From Aphelocoma coerulescens (taxonomy: Eukaryota; Chordata; Aves; Passeriformes; Corvidae): 64,000 bases of DNA. Each line of letters opens with the position of its first letter. The first letter of the stretch is position 1. The position numbers were made by a program, and so were the translations under genes. The notes beneath the pieces were generated by a model. That model worked only from the letters and a program-made list of their open reading frames with translations, did not search any database and was not told the origin of the DNA. Where the stretch lies: positions 12,457,301-12,521,300 of the forward strand of contig NW_027184085.1 in assembly GCF_041296385.1 (NCBI RefSeq). Direction: 5' to 3'. Of the stretch, positions 25,691 through 36,693 are shown piece by piece.

Positions 25691-28600
25691 TAAGGAAAGA
25701 AAAGGAGGCTGAAATCATCTTGCTGCTTGAAGATTGAAGATTGCTATTTATTCTGGGTGCTAAGAACCTCATCTAGATGTGAAGTATGAGTATCCTATTA
25801 TATTGTACTCTGTTGAAAGTACCAGAATGATAAAAATAGTTCTGAGGTGGTGAGACTGAGAGGGGATATTATCATGACCTGATGCCCTACTGCAGGAACT
25901 GAATACACTCCTCCTCCAAGGACCTTATGTGAAGCTCTCAGACAATGAATAGGACTGTAAATTTCTCTAACAGTGCTTAGGAAACCAGAGCTGAAAGCTG
26001 ACTCTGAAAAGCAGTTTAACAGTAAATTTTTTTGAAAAATTAAAAATTCAAGAGGATGCTAAAAGATTTCTTGAGCTCCTTCTGAGACAACTTTTTTACA
26101 GTAATCTACATAATAGCAAAGGGGAATAAGAGCTTCAACACAGAGATGATTCATAAAAAGGGACATGATAGCTTCTTTTACACATACCACTGTGGCTTCA
26201 GAGGAAAAAGTTCAGAAAACAGTTTGACACAGTAGAAAAAAAAAATCTGAGTTTATTTTTACTTTTCAAACTTGTATGGAAATTTGCAAGTTTAGTTTTT
26301 TTTTACTTGAAGAAACTTGAGGAAAACAATATTTGGGATGGGAAGAAGGCCTGTGAGCATTAAACTGCATCAACTACAAGAGTCTAGTAGGAAAAGTTTA
26401 CATCTGGGGTAAAAAAAGCACCTGAAAAAGCTGTTAAAATAAGTAAAAGCAATCCAGTGAAAAGAATCATTAGCAGAGAGTTTATGAAGCAGGATGAAGA
26501 GTGTTGAAATATTCTATATGAATACTATGTCTAAAATGTTCTCGTACAAAAATCCAAGTGAAAGCAAAACTATAGGTGGTGGAAATTGGGTACCTCGATG
26601 GCGTCCATCTTGGATTACTGGGCAAAATGGATTTCCAGGATTATCTAGATATTCCAATTTAATACATTCTCTATTAATACATTCATCTGAAACACAAACA
26701 GTGTGATTCATGACCTCTGCACTACACTGACTTTTTTGAGGCTTTGAGGGGCTTTTAATAAATATCTGCTAAGTATTTTTAATGTGAATGAGGAAAAGTT
26801 CTGTGATGGGCAGAGAGCTGTACTTTCTGGATCACTGGTCCACATTTTACAGAGCAGGGACTTGTCTGTGGAAGATGGGACTCACAGTGAGAGAGGGTTC
26901 CTGGGGTTTCTGATAATGAAAATGAAATACATTGAGGGTTATGCTACATATCTATTTAAAGCATAATTCTGTAGTATATTGTTGTACAATTCACAGCACT
27001 GAAATTAGGGGGAAGTGAAATTAGTAGCATTTTACACTTATTTTTTACATCAAGAAAGCCCTTAGGCATCAGGAAAGAAAGGGATGAAGCTCCTCACACA
27101 TCTCTGATAATATAGAGGAAATAGAAAACCAAAAGTTTTAATCTGAGACAAAGAATATTTGATTTTCATGGTATTCACATAGGTCCATCAAAGTAAAATG
27201 TTATTCCTACAGTCAAACTTCAACTGTTTATGTTTTTTGTGCAAATAGGAGTTCTGAGTCTCATTTGTTACTGAACCACTGTAGGGTTTAATAGCTTGTG
27301 ATTTTAAAAAGTTCTCATAACTTGTTTTAAACTGTTTTAATACAGCATGACAAAAGCAATTGAATGCGATCATCTCATTTCACTCATCTCTCATTTTATT
27401 CTCCTATTTTGTGCCATTGAATCACTGGAACTCGCTCTGTAATAATTTTTCAGGAACCTGAACAAAGACTGAAATGCTCTCATATTGCTGGTCCCGGAGG
27501 AAGTCAGGAATTACAAATAATTTATAAGAAGTATTCAGATCTCAGAAAAAATCCTGGTTTAGTGATACTTTTCCCAGAGTGCCCTCTTCTCATAGGTGAT
27601 CTGTTTTTAACATTTAGCCTAAACCAAAATTACTGGGTAATTCTACAAAGAAATTTATAATGATTTTACAGAATTAATGAATCATCAGGAAAATAATATC
27701 AAAGCACAGCTGACTGGGCTCCTATTCAGCACTTCTGAATCACTGCTTATTGAGCAAAGCAGTCACTGGACAATGGGGGTTTTGCCTGAGCAAAATGTGA
27801 GTCAGGGGACCTGGACTCGCATTGTCTTCACTGGGAGTTTTGCCTGCATATGGAGTGAGCTGAGACTTCTGGTGAATGGGAGCCATTCACAGAGTGGCTG
27901 AGCAAAGCACCCAATACATCACCATTCTGAAGTTAACACTAGGTGGTAGACATAACTGGAAGAAACACAGACATTTTTGGAGCCATGTGAAAGACTTGTA
28001 TAAAGCAGCATTTCAAACTCATTGTCTCTTATTTCCTCTTATTTTGGCCTAAATGTTTTTGTTTTGAAAGGTATCTGGCTGTTCATTCCGACATTCCCTT
28101 TGGTTTAACAAATTAATTAAAATAATTTCCTTTTCGCATGTAGTTTGTAGGCGGAAGAGACGTCCCTGTTTGGAAGGGAAGAATTGACACCCTTGCAGTT
28201 TAAAAAGGAAATCTGTTCCACTGTCCATAGGGTCTATCACTGTTTAGTCGGAGGAGGGAGAGGTTTCTCACTAGCCAGTTTTCAGCATGCAGCTGTGTGA
28301 GTGCATATCCACTGTCTGTAGAGACATCCCAGGCTACATGTTGATGATACAAACTCCTCCATGAATCCACGTCAGTATGAACAAGACCTTCAATCCTGCT
28401 TCCCAAACCACGGAGAGCTGGTATAAGAAGAACACAAGTGAAAACTAAAGGTGAAAAAGAAGATACAGTGAACTAAAGAAAAAGAACAAGATGGCAGGAT
28501 AAAAAAATAACATGAGAGAACAGAAAGAAAAGGAGTATTACAGACTACAAAAAGCTCATAAAATAAGGAATGGAATAGGCGTCTGAGAATCAAGTAGGGC

Positions 28601-29327
28601 CAAGGTCTAACCTTCCCTCAAAACCTGGGTTCATTGATTCAAACAAAGACAAGACCTGTCCTGAGCCATTTTTCTCTAACTCAAAGGAAACTAGTGGTGG
28701 ACTAAAGAGTAAAAGTAGAGATAGAGTTAATGGAAGTAAAGGGAAAAGAAGAGCAGTGAACCTGTGAAAGCATGGAGAGTAGTTGCTTTACCAAGGAAAA
28801 GAGGGCAAGGGGAGACAAGGACATTAAATTAATATGTATTGGCATACAAGTTCAGAAAGGAATAGTATGGGTGGAGTAAGTGACAGCATGAAAACAAATC
28901 TTATACATAATGTGTAGTGAATCTGTAAATGAGGGATAGGATGCCACATTATGGGAGAGATATTTGATTTACATCTTCCTTTTAACAATTTCTGGTTTGA
29001 ATGAAAGGACTACTCTGTTGTTTTTCTATAGATACATTTACAATATATGTCAGAAAAGCTTTCATTGTATACCACACAAATCTAAATAAAAGCAATCTAC
29101 AGTGTATCAATCCTTCATCTTGTTACAGAAAGACAGCATTAAAATGTGGACTCAGTGTATCTTTTTTCATTATTGTAATTAATTTTTGATTACAATGATC
29201 TGAATTTCTTTTGTACAACAATAATATCCATACCCTTTCAGAAGCTGAGTGAAGAAATGAGTGCTGACAGAACAAATTGAGGTAATATATCACACCAGTG
29301 ATATGCCATCTTTCCTTTGAAACATAC

Positions 29328-29365
29328 TTGTTCACAATCTTAATCTACTAAATTGTTCACAATCT
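29328..29365. repeat. 25-base tandem duplication
   Basis: TTGTTCACAATCT occurs at 29328-29340 and again at 29353-29365, a period of 25, with related AATCTA/AATTATCTA text between and after. It looks like a small local duplication with no assigned function. Confidence 0.8.
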
Positions 29366-32280
29366 AATTATCTAATCCTTAATTTTTCTATATATATGAT
29401 GACAGGCATTTGATCACATTTCAAGAAGAACAATGAGTAATAAATATTAAAGGACAATTCTTGTTTTAAGCAAATTGCTGATTAGCAATGAGTTCTGTGA
29501 ACTCTGGATCCCAACAGGGAATGGAATTTCAGAATGAAAAACACAGCAAGAAAATAAATGCTGACCACCACACAGCCTGACTGTCTGGATGCCAGGGATA
29601 CTATGAAACAGATATTTTGAGATCTTCCATGGTGTATTAAACATAGATCCTCCAAAATAACCTATTTACTTTAAAACATCCTAGCCTATGTAAACTAAAG
29701 ACATAGAAGCAAAATAGACTTTCTGCCACTCTGTTTTGCAAACCTGATGCTGCTTTTTCCTTTGCTGAAAATTTGCATGTTTTTCTCAGAGCCTGTTTCT
29801 TTCTCACAATAAACAATGCAAAACCCTCCTGCCAAAAAAATGTCCAAATGCTAAACAGTTGCTATTATAGTCATTATTATAGCAGCAACTTTGAGCTGTG
29901 TGCTTTTAAATTATAATTATTTTTACAAAAGATTTTTGTGAGTCTTGATTGCAGTAATTATGATCCATAGTAGTAAATGTCTATTTAAAAAGTCACGTTA
30001 GCTTACTGCTCCAGATAAATTAGTTTCCTTAAATGAACTTCATACAAATGAGTGGTTTTCTCTGTATTTATCTTACTTGCTATGCTAACAACAAACTAGG
30101 ATGTATTAAACAGCTGATAAATCACTGTTTTGTTATAAAAATAGCTACAGACAAAGATGTCAAATGAAAAGCAGTATTTTATATGAAAAGTGCTTCATGC
30201 AGATAATACCATATTCTAATTCAGGAATGTCCATTCCTCTTTTGTGTTGTTTCTCACCTATCTGCCTTTTCTTTGTAAGGAAGTCATGTCAAGAAAAAAC
30301 GAAAGCAGTGGAAAAGGAAAAAAATAATCGGAGACCAATCTGTTGTACAGGCTAGCACATGTGCAAGTGATAAGCCTGTACCTTGTTTAAAGAATATCCA
30401 ACAACACAAGACCCAAGAAATGGATCTTCTTCAACAACAGGTCTGGGAATTAAGACAGAAAACCGTTCAGCCAGTGGGACACCCACAAATGGTGCTCTTA
30501 TCCCAAATCAGGACCCATGTGGGATCATTGTTCTGTTGCTACCATGACAGACAGGGATTGGAGGTCATGATTTAAAGTACTCATGGCAGTGCGTGCTCTC
30601 TGCCAGAGCTTCCCCAGGGCACTCTCAGTAGCTCTGTCGATTCACAAGCTACCAAAGTTTAGCAGCTGATCAGAGAAAAGGTTTTTAAAAAAAAAAGAAA
30701 TCGGGAAGAGGAAACTAAGAGGGACCTGAGTGACAGGGAGCAGCAAATTTCCGGCTCCAATGCTGTAACTAGCCACAATACTGTATTAACTTTTCAAATG
30801 ACCCTGCCTCTCCCTCAACACCCTTTTAAGTGATTGCCACTGGCTGTGGGAAAGCCAGTGAAGCCTACTGTAGAGCCTTTTGCATCTGAAATGCTATTGG
30901 CTACCAACAAGATCCCATTAGATTTCTTACAATGACACAGTCCTATCCTATCCCCAATCCTTCCTAGACAACCTTGCCTATTCTTCAGTGAGAATTGCCC
31001 CACTGTACATACAGACATTCACATCCTCGATAAAACAGTTAGGGGAAAAGTTCACGAGCCACATCCTCTGCTGGTATAACTTCATTTCCCTTCCCCCTCC
31101 TCCCAAGAGTGAGTGCTGATCTGACTCCCTGTGTTGAAAGGAAACAAGGTTGTCTATTCAGCTGCAGTCAGACATACAGTGTGTGTTAAGGCCCAGACAG
31201 CCCATGATGCTGAGTAGAGATACTAAAGCTTCATGTTTCTCTGCTGGGAATTTTCACAGAGCAGAAAAGGAATGCCATCTTTTTGTTTGTAACTTCCGAC
31301 TGACTACTGACAGAGCTCAAAAGCGTAAAATCACATTTATTCTCACGGCACAAGACCTTGAAATATACGAATAAAAATGACCAAGAGGATTTGTTGGCTG
31401 GCTTGAGTGAGCAGTGTTAAGACTGTAATGGGACACTAAATAGAAAGATAGAAAAAGATCCCTGAAAAATTAAAGCCCTGCTGGTTAGATTGGCCTGTAC
31501 TACAAGTCATTCATCCTAATCTTACACAAAAAACTTTGCTTTTGAAATGTTCTTTTGATGGAATAGTAGCATTTTCTAAAATAATTTAATCCTTACCATC
31601 AACAGAACATCTTAATACGTTTTTTTTTTCTTTTATTTTTTTTGTGTAGATGATCTTGCCCAGTGGTTTGCAACATATGAAAGATAAACTGAAGTTCAGC
31701 ATAACCAGTAGAGGAAGCTTCCTCTAAAAATGATCAAGACATGCTTGATGCATTTCCTGGAGTGGTCTTAGAAGGTGTGAACTGGATTCCCTTAGTAGAA
31801 ACAAAACCAGATCATACAGTCTAAGCACTAAAAAGTGTTTGGGGCACAAAACAATGTTAGAAGCAATTCAGTGTAACACTCCTACTGTGCAGATTCTGCA
31901 AACGTCATGCTCAGAACCAGCTATGGATCTGCAGATCTTTTCCTGCAGCTCTTCATACTTGCTAACTGAACATAGCCTGTGTCTTTCGTGATGAATGCAG
32001 TGCACATGCAAGTATATAAATCACAGCACAATGTCTTCAATAAAGCCGTGTAATAGCTTTCTGTGCATCAAATCTTAATAGAATATACAGTACATTTTTC
32101 ATGCTTGGCTGGCCAAAATCAAATTCCCCTCTGATATTTGAAAAGAAGAAAACTCTAAACCTCAATTTCTCCTACTCATCTTAGCATGCTCAAAAAAGCC
32201 AATCAAGTATCTCAGAAAGAAAACCATGCCATAGTCCTGTGGAAATATTCAGGAGCCTAAGGCTTAGTTCTGCCAAATAT

Positions 32281-32370
32281 TTGCTAACTTGTATGGATTA
32301 AATTCAACCTCTTAGAGACTCAGCTTCTTCACTGATACAACAGTGTATAATCGTAATAAAGAGTTCTAAG
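32281..32370 (-). mobile_element. MIR-like relic
   Basis: AACCTCTTAGAGACTCAGCT, TTCTTCACTGATACAAC and GTATAATCGTAATAA follow the reverse-strand MIR order (AACCTCTCTGAGCCTCAGTTTCCTCATCTGTAAAATGGGGATAATAATA). The match is partial but ordered. Confidence 0.5.
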
Positions 32371-34836
32371 ATGGATTGGAGCTTGAAAGGGAGTCATATA
32401 TTTTCTTATTTTGTTCAACTTACTTGAAGTCTGGGGACATACTGACAGGCCATTTACCATGAATAAACATATTCTTTCACAAGAATTTTACTCCAGTTTT
32501 ACCATTGTGTTATCAACAGTATTTCTCTGAGCTTCCAACTAAAAGTCCAACACTTCAGATTTTAAGCCAATATTAATTTATAGTGCTGGCTTATTAATGT
32601 GAAACCTAAGTTACTTTGAATGGTAAAGTTTATTTCAGCTGGGATCCATGCAGTTGTATTCCACATTTATTGCTATCTGGGAAATTAAAGGATTTGTTGC
32701 TTCATTTCCACTTTTTGCATTTGCTACAACTGGCTTCCATGGGTTTTTGTTTGATAGCTCTTGTCAGCTGGAAATAACAATACTTTGTGTTGGAACAGCA
32801 GCTTCCACTCTAATACCTTTACTTATTTCACAAAGGCACTCAGATACTGTGCAAAGTACATCTACTGACTAACTTTGTCGGGCACAACCAAACGGGGCTT
32901 GGGTTTGCCACAACACATGATTTCAGCTGGCTGAATCCACACTGCTTGGGAGGATGAAGTTCAAGTCATAGCCAGTCCTTGCCCTATACTTGCACTTCGC
33001 TGCTTTGCAAGCCACCTCAGGCATTATCAAAGAAGGGCTGAAGCTGGAACCCAAAGCACACATTAGTGTGCTGAGCTAGTATGTCAACACAGACAGGCTC
33101 ACCCAGGCCTTTGGACATTCCTTGTCAATTTTTATGGAAAAAAAATACCACCCTGAATCACGTAGAGATTATTTCATCTACGTAAAATTGGCGTTTGCAC
33201 CTATGGCTGGTACGTCGTGTTAGTCTACGAAACTTAACAATGTTTTTGTATATTCTTTGCCTTGGCTAATCCAAACTAAAGTCTACAATGTGTCTAATTT
33301 CTAAATTGCTCTTCTTAGAAACTAACACTGCTGAAAATGCTACAGGTAGAAGAACATAGCCAATAACATTTAAAATTTGTCCTACTATTAAATACTGCAT
33401 ACTAAACCTGTTAAATCTATTGTACCTATTAAGGGAAATTCCAGTACATTTGAATTACGTGTCATGTCTTGCAGGGTGCCACCATGCTTTGAACTTATTT
33501 GACTCTTTATTATTGCTATCCAGGGGTATCTAAAATACATGAGGTTTTATAATATAAGGGATAATACTCTTGGAAGTTGAAATCAATAAAATAAATGAAT
33601 ATCAGAAAATGAAGGAGAGAGGAAAAAAGACAGAAAATTTTTAACATATTGCCATAAAAGCTCTTAATATTTTGTTTTTCTACGAGCTGTGTAGTAATAT
33701 CTGTTGTTCTCTTAGAGATAATAAAAGTATCACTGCTGAAGTTAAACTGAGGTGTCCGACGGATTATTGTTTATTTTCATTTTGTCTCACTGAATAGCTA
33801 ATTCTCTCAGGATTATCCTCATTTCCCATTGACTCCAGTATTAATGAAAGAATTAAATGATGACATACTTTTGGATCACCTCACTTGGGGCCTGACCCTG
33901 TCCCATTAAGTCAAGTGGTTCATTACTATTCATATGAGAAGAGGGCAGAACTATCTGGGAGGTTTTGCAGAAGGCAAGACATACTCCAAAAAGAAAGATC
34001 AAACGAGCAGATTGCTAGAGGCCAAAGGTTAGTTAAAAGGTCAGTCCCCATCTACAGAAAAAACGGTGAAAGTATTTAAAAACTGCACCACAAAAAATAA
34101 AAATGAGATAGACATTTAAGATGCCAGGTGCAAGAAAATACAGCACGTGTTTCTGTCTTTGCAACACACGCTGTCAACATTTTTTCTTCATTTTTAAAGT
34201 CAATTAATAAGTTAATTTAGATGTTTCTTTTCTTAAGTTAGATACCAAAGATCAAGATTCCGTGGTACACAGATCAATCTCAAACCTGCATTAATCATAA
34301 GGAAATTTGAAATGACTGTTAGATTATTTTTCTCTACATTATACATCATTATTTGACTCACATTCAAATTGGAAAACACTTTAGCAAAACCATTTACACT
34401 GACTGTGTGGAAGCAAATCTGCTGTTAATTTTCTTTGTACCTAACTATTCTTTGTATGTCTAGTACGTAACTCTTTTCCCTGTATACCTAAAATGACTTC
34501 TCTGGAAAGAATTTAAACATAATCTATAAACAAATCTTTACAGATTAATATATATAGATGAATTATATATTTAGGATAAGCTTATATACATTTCAATTTA
34601 CAATATTTGTCTTATAAGAAAATACTTTAAATCCCATGGAAGATGCACTGAAATACAATTATGGAATATTTTAAGCTGACTTTACCAATGTTTAAAATGA
34701 AAGTGCTCTTCCTAAAAGGAAAGTTCTTTGGGAATTCCCCTGACTCCCATCAGCAAATACCTTTTCAATAATGCATACTTTGAAATGCTAGAAAAACTGA
34801 AAGTCACTTATTTCTCAAAAGTGGATATTTTACACT

Positions 34837-34884
34837 ATTCATTCATTCATTCATTCATTCATTCATTCATTCGTTCATTCATTC
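34837..34884. repeat. (ATTC)n microsatellite
   Basis: Twelve ATTC units with a single substitution (GTTC) near the middle right, about 310 bases upstream of the TATA-like motif at 35191. Confidence 0.95.
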
Positions 34885-35149
34885 TCTGCTATTGAAACAG
34901 GTGGAATGGGACTTGCTATCAGTGCGTTTAAATTGCCAAACAAGAGGCAAGTTTTACTATGTATTTTCAATATCTACGAGAAACATACAAAGAATTGTAA
35001 CTGATCATGTTAGAGAGAAAACTCTTTCCTTGATAATGCTCCAGTTGCTTCTGGAAGATAGGTCTGGTTCCCCACCCTGGGAAGAGTAGATCTTGAATAG
35101 CTGTCTTTAAGAATTAGAAAATACGTGATAGCTTCACACCGTGCCTGTT

Positions 35150-35470
35150 TTCAGAGCAAAGCAGCATGCTCAGATATTTTATCGCTTATTTATAAAAGCA
35201 CAGGGATAGCGTTATATAATTATGTTTAGGCTTTTCAGATGTCCAGTCTGGAATGCCTAATAAAGAAGCGCTCCAGCCTCCCCTGCTCTGTGTGTGCGCG
35301 ATCCTTCAATTCTTCCCGGATCCCGATTTTGCATTTCTAACGAAGCTGAACTGACAAAGCGTGAAAGTGGTCTAAAGGGAAAAACAAAGAAAGTGACCCT
35401 GCTTTCACTGTGCCAAGACTAATCAATATTCCAGAAGCCCCGCTCTCTCCTCTCTGCCGATGTGTGGTTT
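35150..35470 (+). promoter_or_regulatory. SLC1A3: Likely SLC1A3 promoter region with TATA-like box at 35191-35198
   Basis: TATAAAAG occurs at 35191-35198, shortly upstream of the GC-rich predicted first exon and on the same strand. A second AT-rich element, TTATATAAT, follows at about 35212-35220. From memory, the mammalian promoter has been described as depending on GC-rich elements, so the TATA-like motif may be chance in AT-rich DNA. Placement rests on its position relative to the predicted exon 1 donor. The start site is unproven. Confidence 0.4.
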
Positions 35471-35552
35471 GGGGTGGGTTGGTTTTGTCTTTTTTTTTTT
35501 TTTTTTTTTTTTTTCCCAGCGCCGGGCTCGCAGTCTCCTCCCCTTTCCTTAA
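35460..35552 (+). other. Upstream ORF 1 in the SLC1A3 leader (30 codons, contains the T25 run)
   Basis: ATG at 35460 opens a frame that reads through the 25-base T run as a string of Phe codons and stops at TAA 35550-35552. It lies wholly inside the predicted first exon. Because the homopolymer is inside the frame, changes in T-run length would change the frame and product. It only matters if transcription starts upstream of 35460, which is not shown. Confidence 0.35.
35490..35514. repeat. T25 homopolymer in the predicted first exon
   Basis: Twenty-five consecutive T followed directly by CCCAG. It lies within the SLC1A3 leader region. Homopolymer length is error-prone in assemblies, so the exact count may not be reliable. 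Confidence 0.9.
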
Positions 35553-35745
35553 GTTACAGTGATAGTAAGTTGCCGTATTCCAGAGCACATGCAGATGTCA
35601 GTTTTCTCCCTGGCGCTCGCTCCGCTCCGCAGCTCCGTGGTCTCCGCCGGGAAGCCCCCGCTTTATCCACCGGGCTCTTAAAAGTACGGAAGGTCCGAAA
35701 AGGTGAGTCCATCCTGTCCTTCCCGTGCGGGTTTAAGCGCGAAGT
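35515..35745. promoter_or_regulatory. Small CpG-rich island over the SLC1A3 first exon
   Basis: CpG dinucleotides are rare through most of this window but cluster here: CGCCGGGCTCG at 35520, GGCGCTCGCTCCGCTCCGC from about 35612, then CCGCCGGG, CACCGGG, and GTGCGG/AGCGCG up to about 35740. The cluster straddles the end of the predicted first exon and the start of intron 1, as expected for a CpG-associated promoter. No exact CpG ratio was computed. Confidence 0.65.
35589..35681 (+). other. Upstream ORF 2 in the SLC1A3 leader (30 codons)
   Basis: ATG at 35589, with a second in-frame ATG at 35595, opens a 30-codon frame ending with TAA 35679-35681, about 20 bases before the donor. It is entirely within the GC-rich predicted exon. 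Both ATGs have C at -3, a weak start context. The encoded peptide (begins MQMSVFSLALAP, ends YPPGS) resembles nothing I recognise. If translated it would be a regulatory uORF rather than a functional peptide. Confidence 0.4.
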
Positions 35746-35891
35746 GTTGCATTTTTCACTCTGCCTTTGTGTCTTAATTAATGTAATGATCCTTTTGGCT
35801 GCACCCATATTCTTTCTTGATCTTGATGTAAATTGTACAGGACAGATTAGCTGCATTAAACATCCTGGAAAGAAAGGCACTGTGAACGATC

Positions 35892-35974
35892 TTTTTTTTT
35901 TTTTTTTTTTTTTTTTACAAAATGCTTACATTAATCGGTCAGGAAAAAAAAAAAAAAAAAAAAAGAAAAAAAAA
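35892..35974. repeat. Inverted homopolymer pair T25 ... A21 in intron 1
   Basis: Twenty-five T at 35892-35916, a 27-base spacer, then twenty-one A at 35944-35964, one G and further A to 35974. The arms are complementary and could pair as a 21-base stem with a 27-base loop in DNA or nascent RNA. Confidence 0.9.
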
Positions 35975-36606
35975 TCCTGCTTCCACACAGCAGTCTTGTC
36001 CACGGTAGACCACCTAGTAATTTAAATATTTAGCTCGGTCTCAGAATGTTTCCACTCCCTAATGCAGCAAAGTTTATAGTGTTCTGTTGAAATTCAGGGA
36101 GGATATTGCGCTAAAGTGCCAGTCTTGAAACATATGGTAAAAGCAGTGATCAAAATCTACCAAAATAAACTTGTTACAGCATGTGATTTTTTTTAAAACA
36201 TGCTGGCTGAAACCCCTGCGTATTTATATTTTAGGTGCGTCCTAAAAAAAAAAAAAAGTTGTTTTCACACTAAATTTGTTGAAAATTAGATGTTAGAGTT
36301 GAACTGCCTATAAACAGAGACAAATTTCAGCAGAAGCACCTAACTTCATCCATTTATTCATTTCTAATTTCTTTAATAAACCATGCCAGTGTATATTAAC
36401 TAAGACTTCAGAAAATGGGATTCTCAGTCTGGAAAATACCTTTGAGGAGGCTCTCACACCCAGCAGTCATCAAAACAAACAAAAAAAAAACACCCCAAAC
36501 TACCAACTAAAGTAAAAGGTAATATCTTAATGAAAAACATTTAATATTAGAACAGTTTAAGGTTGATTCAGTGTGTAATTTCTTAAAATCAGATATGGTG
36601 TGATTC

Positions 36607-36693
36607 TTGGGTTGTCCTGCACAGGGCCAGGATTTGGACTCAATGATCCTGATGTGTCCCTTCCAATTTAGTATGTTCTGTGATTTTATGATA
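36607..36693 (+). mobile_element. CR1 LINE 3' end fragment in intron 1
   Basis: Sense CR1 tail: GGTTGTCCTGCACAGGGCCA, GGATTTGGACTCAATGATCC, GTGTCCCTTCCAATTTAG, then TGTTCTGTGATTTTATGATA, a degraded form of the ATTCTATGA terminal repeats. It is 5'-truncated to under 100 bases, as is typical of CR1. Confidence 0.85.

Larger units (their letters stand above)
19055..35149. other. Long upstream flanking region, no gene recognised
   Basis: About 16 kb with no recognisable coding exon on either strand. Contents: a purine-rich stretch at 19310-19460, the GGAAAA/GGAATAA array at 25550-25690, purine-rich sequence at about 28420-28560, a 25-base tandem duplication at 29328-29365, an ATG-less open frame at 30279-30575, a MIR-like relic at about 32281-32370 and an ATTC microsatellite at 34837-34884. 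Sequence around 21540-22150 is less AT-rich, but I cannot assign it to a gene or repeat family. Confidence 0.55.
35222..35702 (+). other. SLC1A3: Predicted non-coding first exon of SLC1A3 (5' end approximate)
   Basis: A GC-rich segment in otherwise AT-rich DNA ends at a strong donor, GAAAAG|gtgagtcc, with the intron starting at 35703. It lies 1.7 kb upstream of the acceptor at 37425 on the same strand. Mammalian SLC1A3 also has a non-coding first exon followed by an intron, so this is the natural candidate. The 3' end is well supported by the splice consensus. The 5' end is a guess: about 24-31 bases downstream of the TATAAAAG at 35191, or further downstream if transcription starts within the CpG-rich part. 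The exon contains a 25-base T run (35490-35514) and two short upstream ORFs. Confidence 0.6.

Noticed and set aside
25530..25772. 80-codon minus frame rich in FSFSF and LIPYSLF
   Set aside because: It is the translation of the GGAAAA/GGAATAA array.
26494..26711. Overlapping frames on both strands (GGGNWVPRWRPSWITGQNG on +), considered as a fragment of an old integrated virus
   Set aside because: No motif diagnostic of any viral or cellular protein could be identified, and the frame is only 70 codons long.
35462..36025. 187-codon + strand frame over the SLC1A3 first exon and intron 1
   Set aside because: It starts at a GTG, gets its length from two T runs and an A run read as Phe and Lys, and crosses a strong splice donor at 35703. 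It is not a credible protein.
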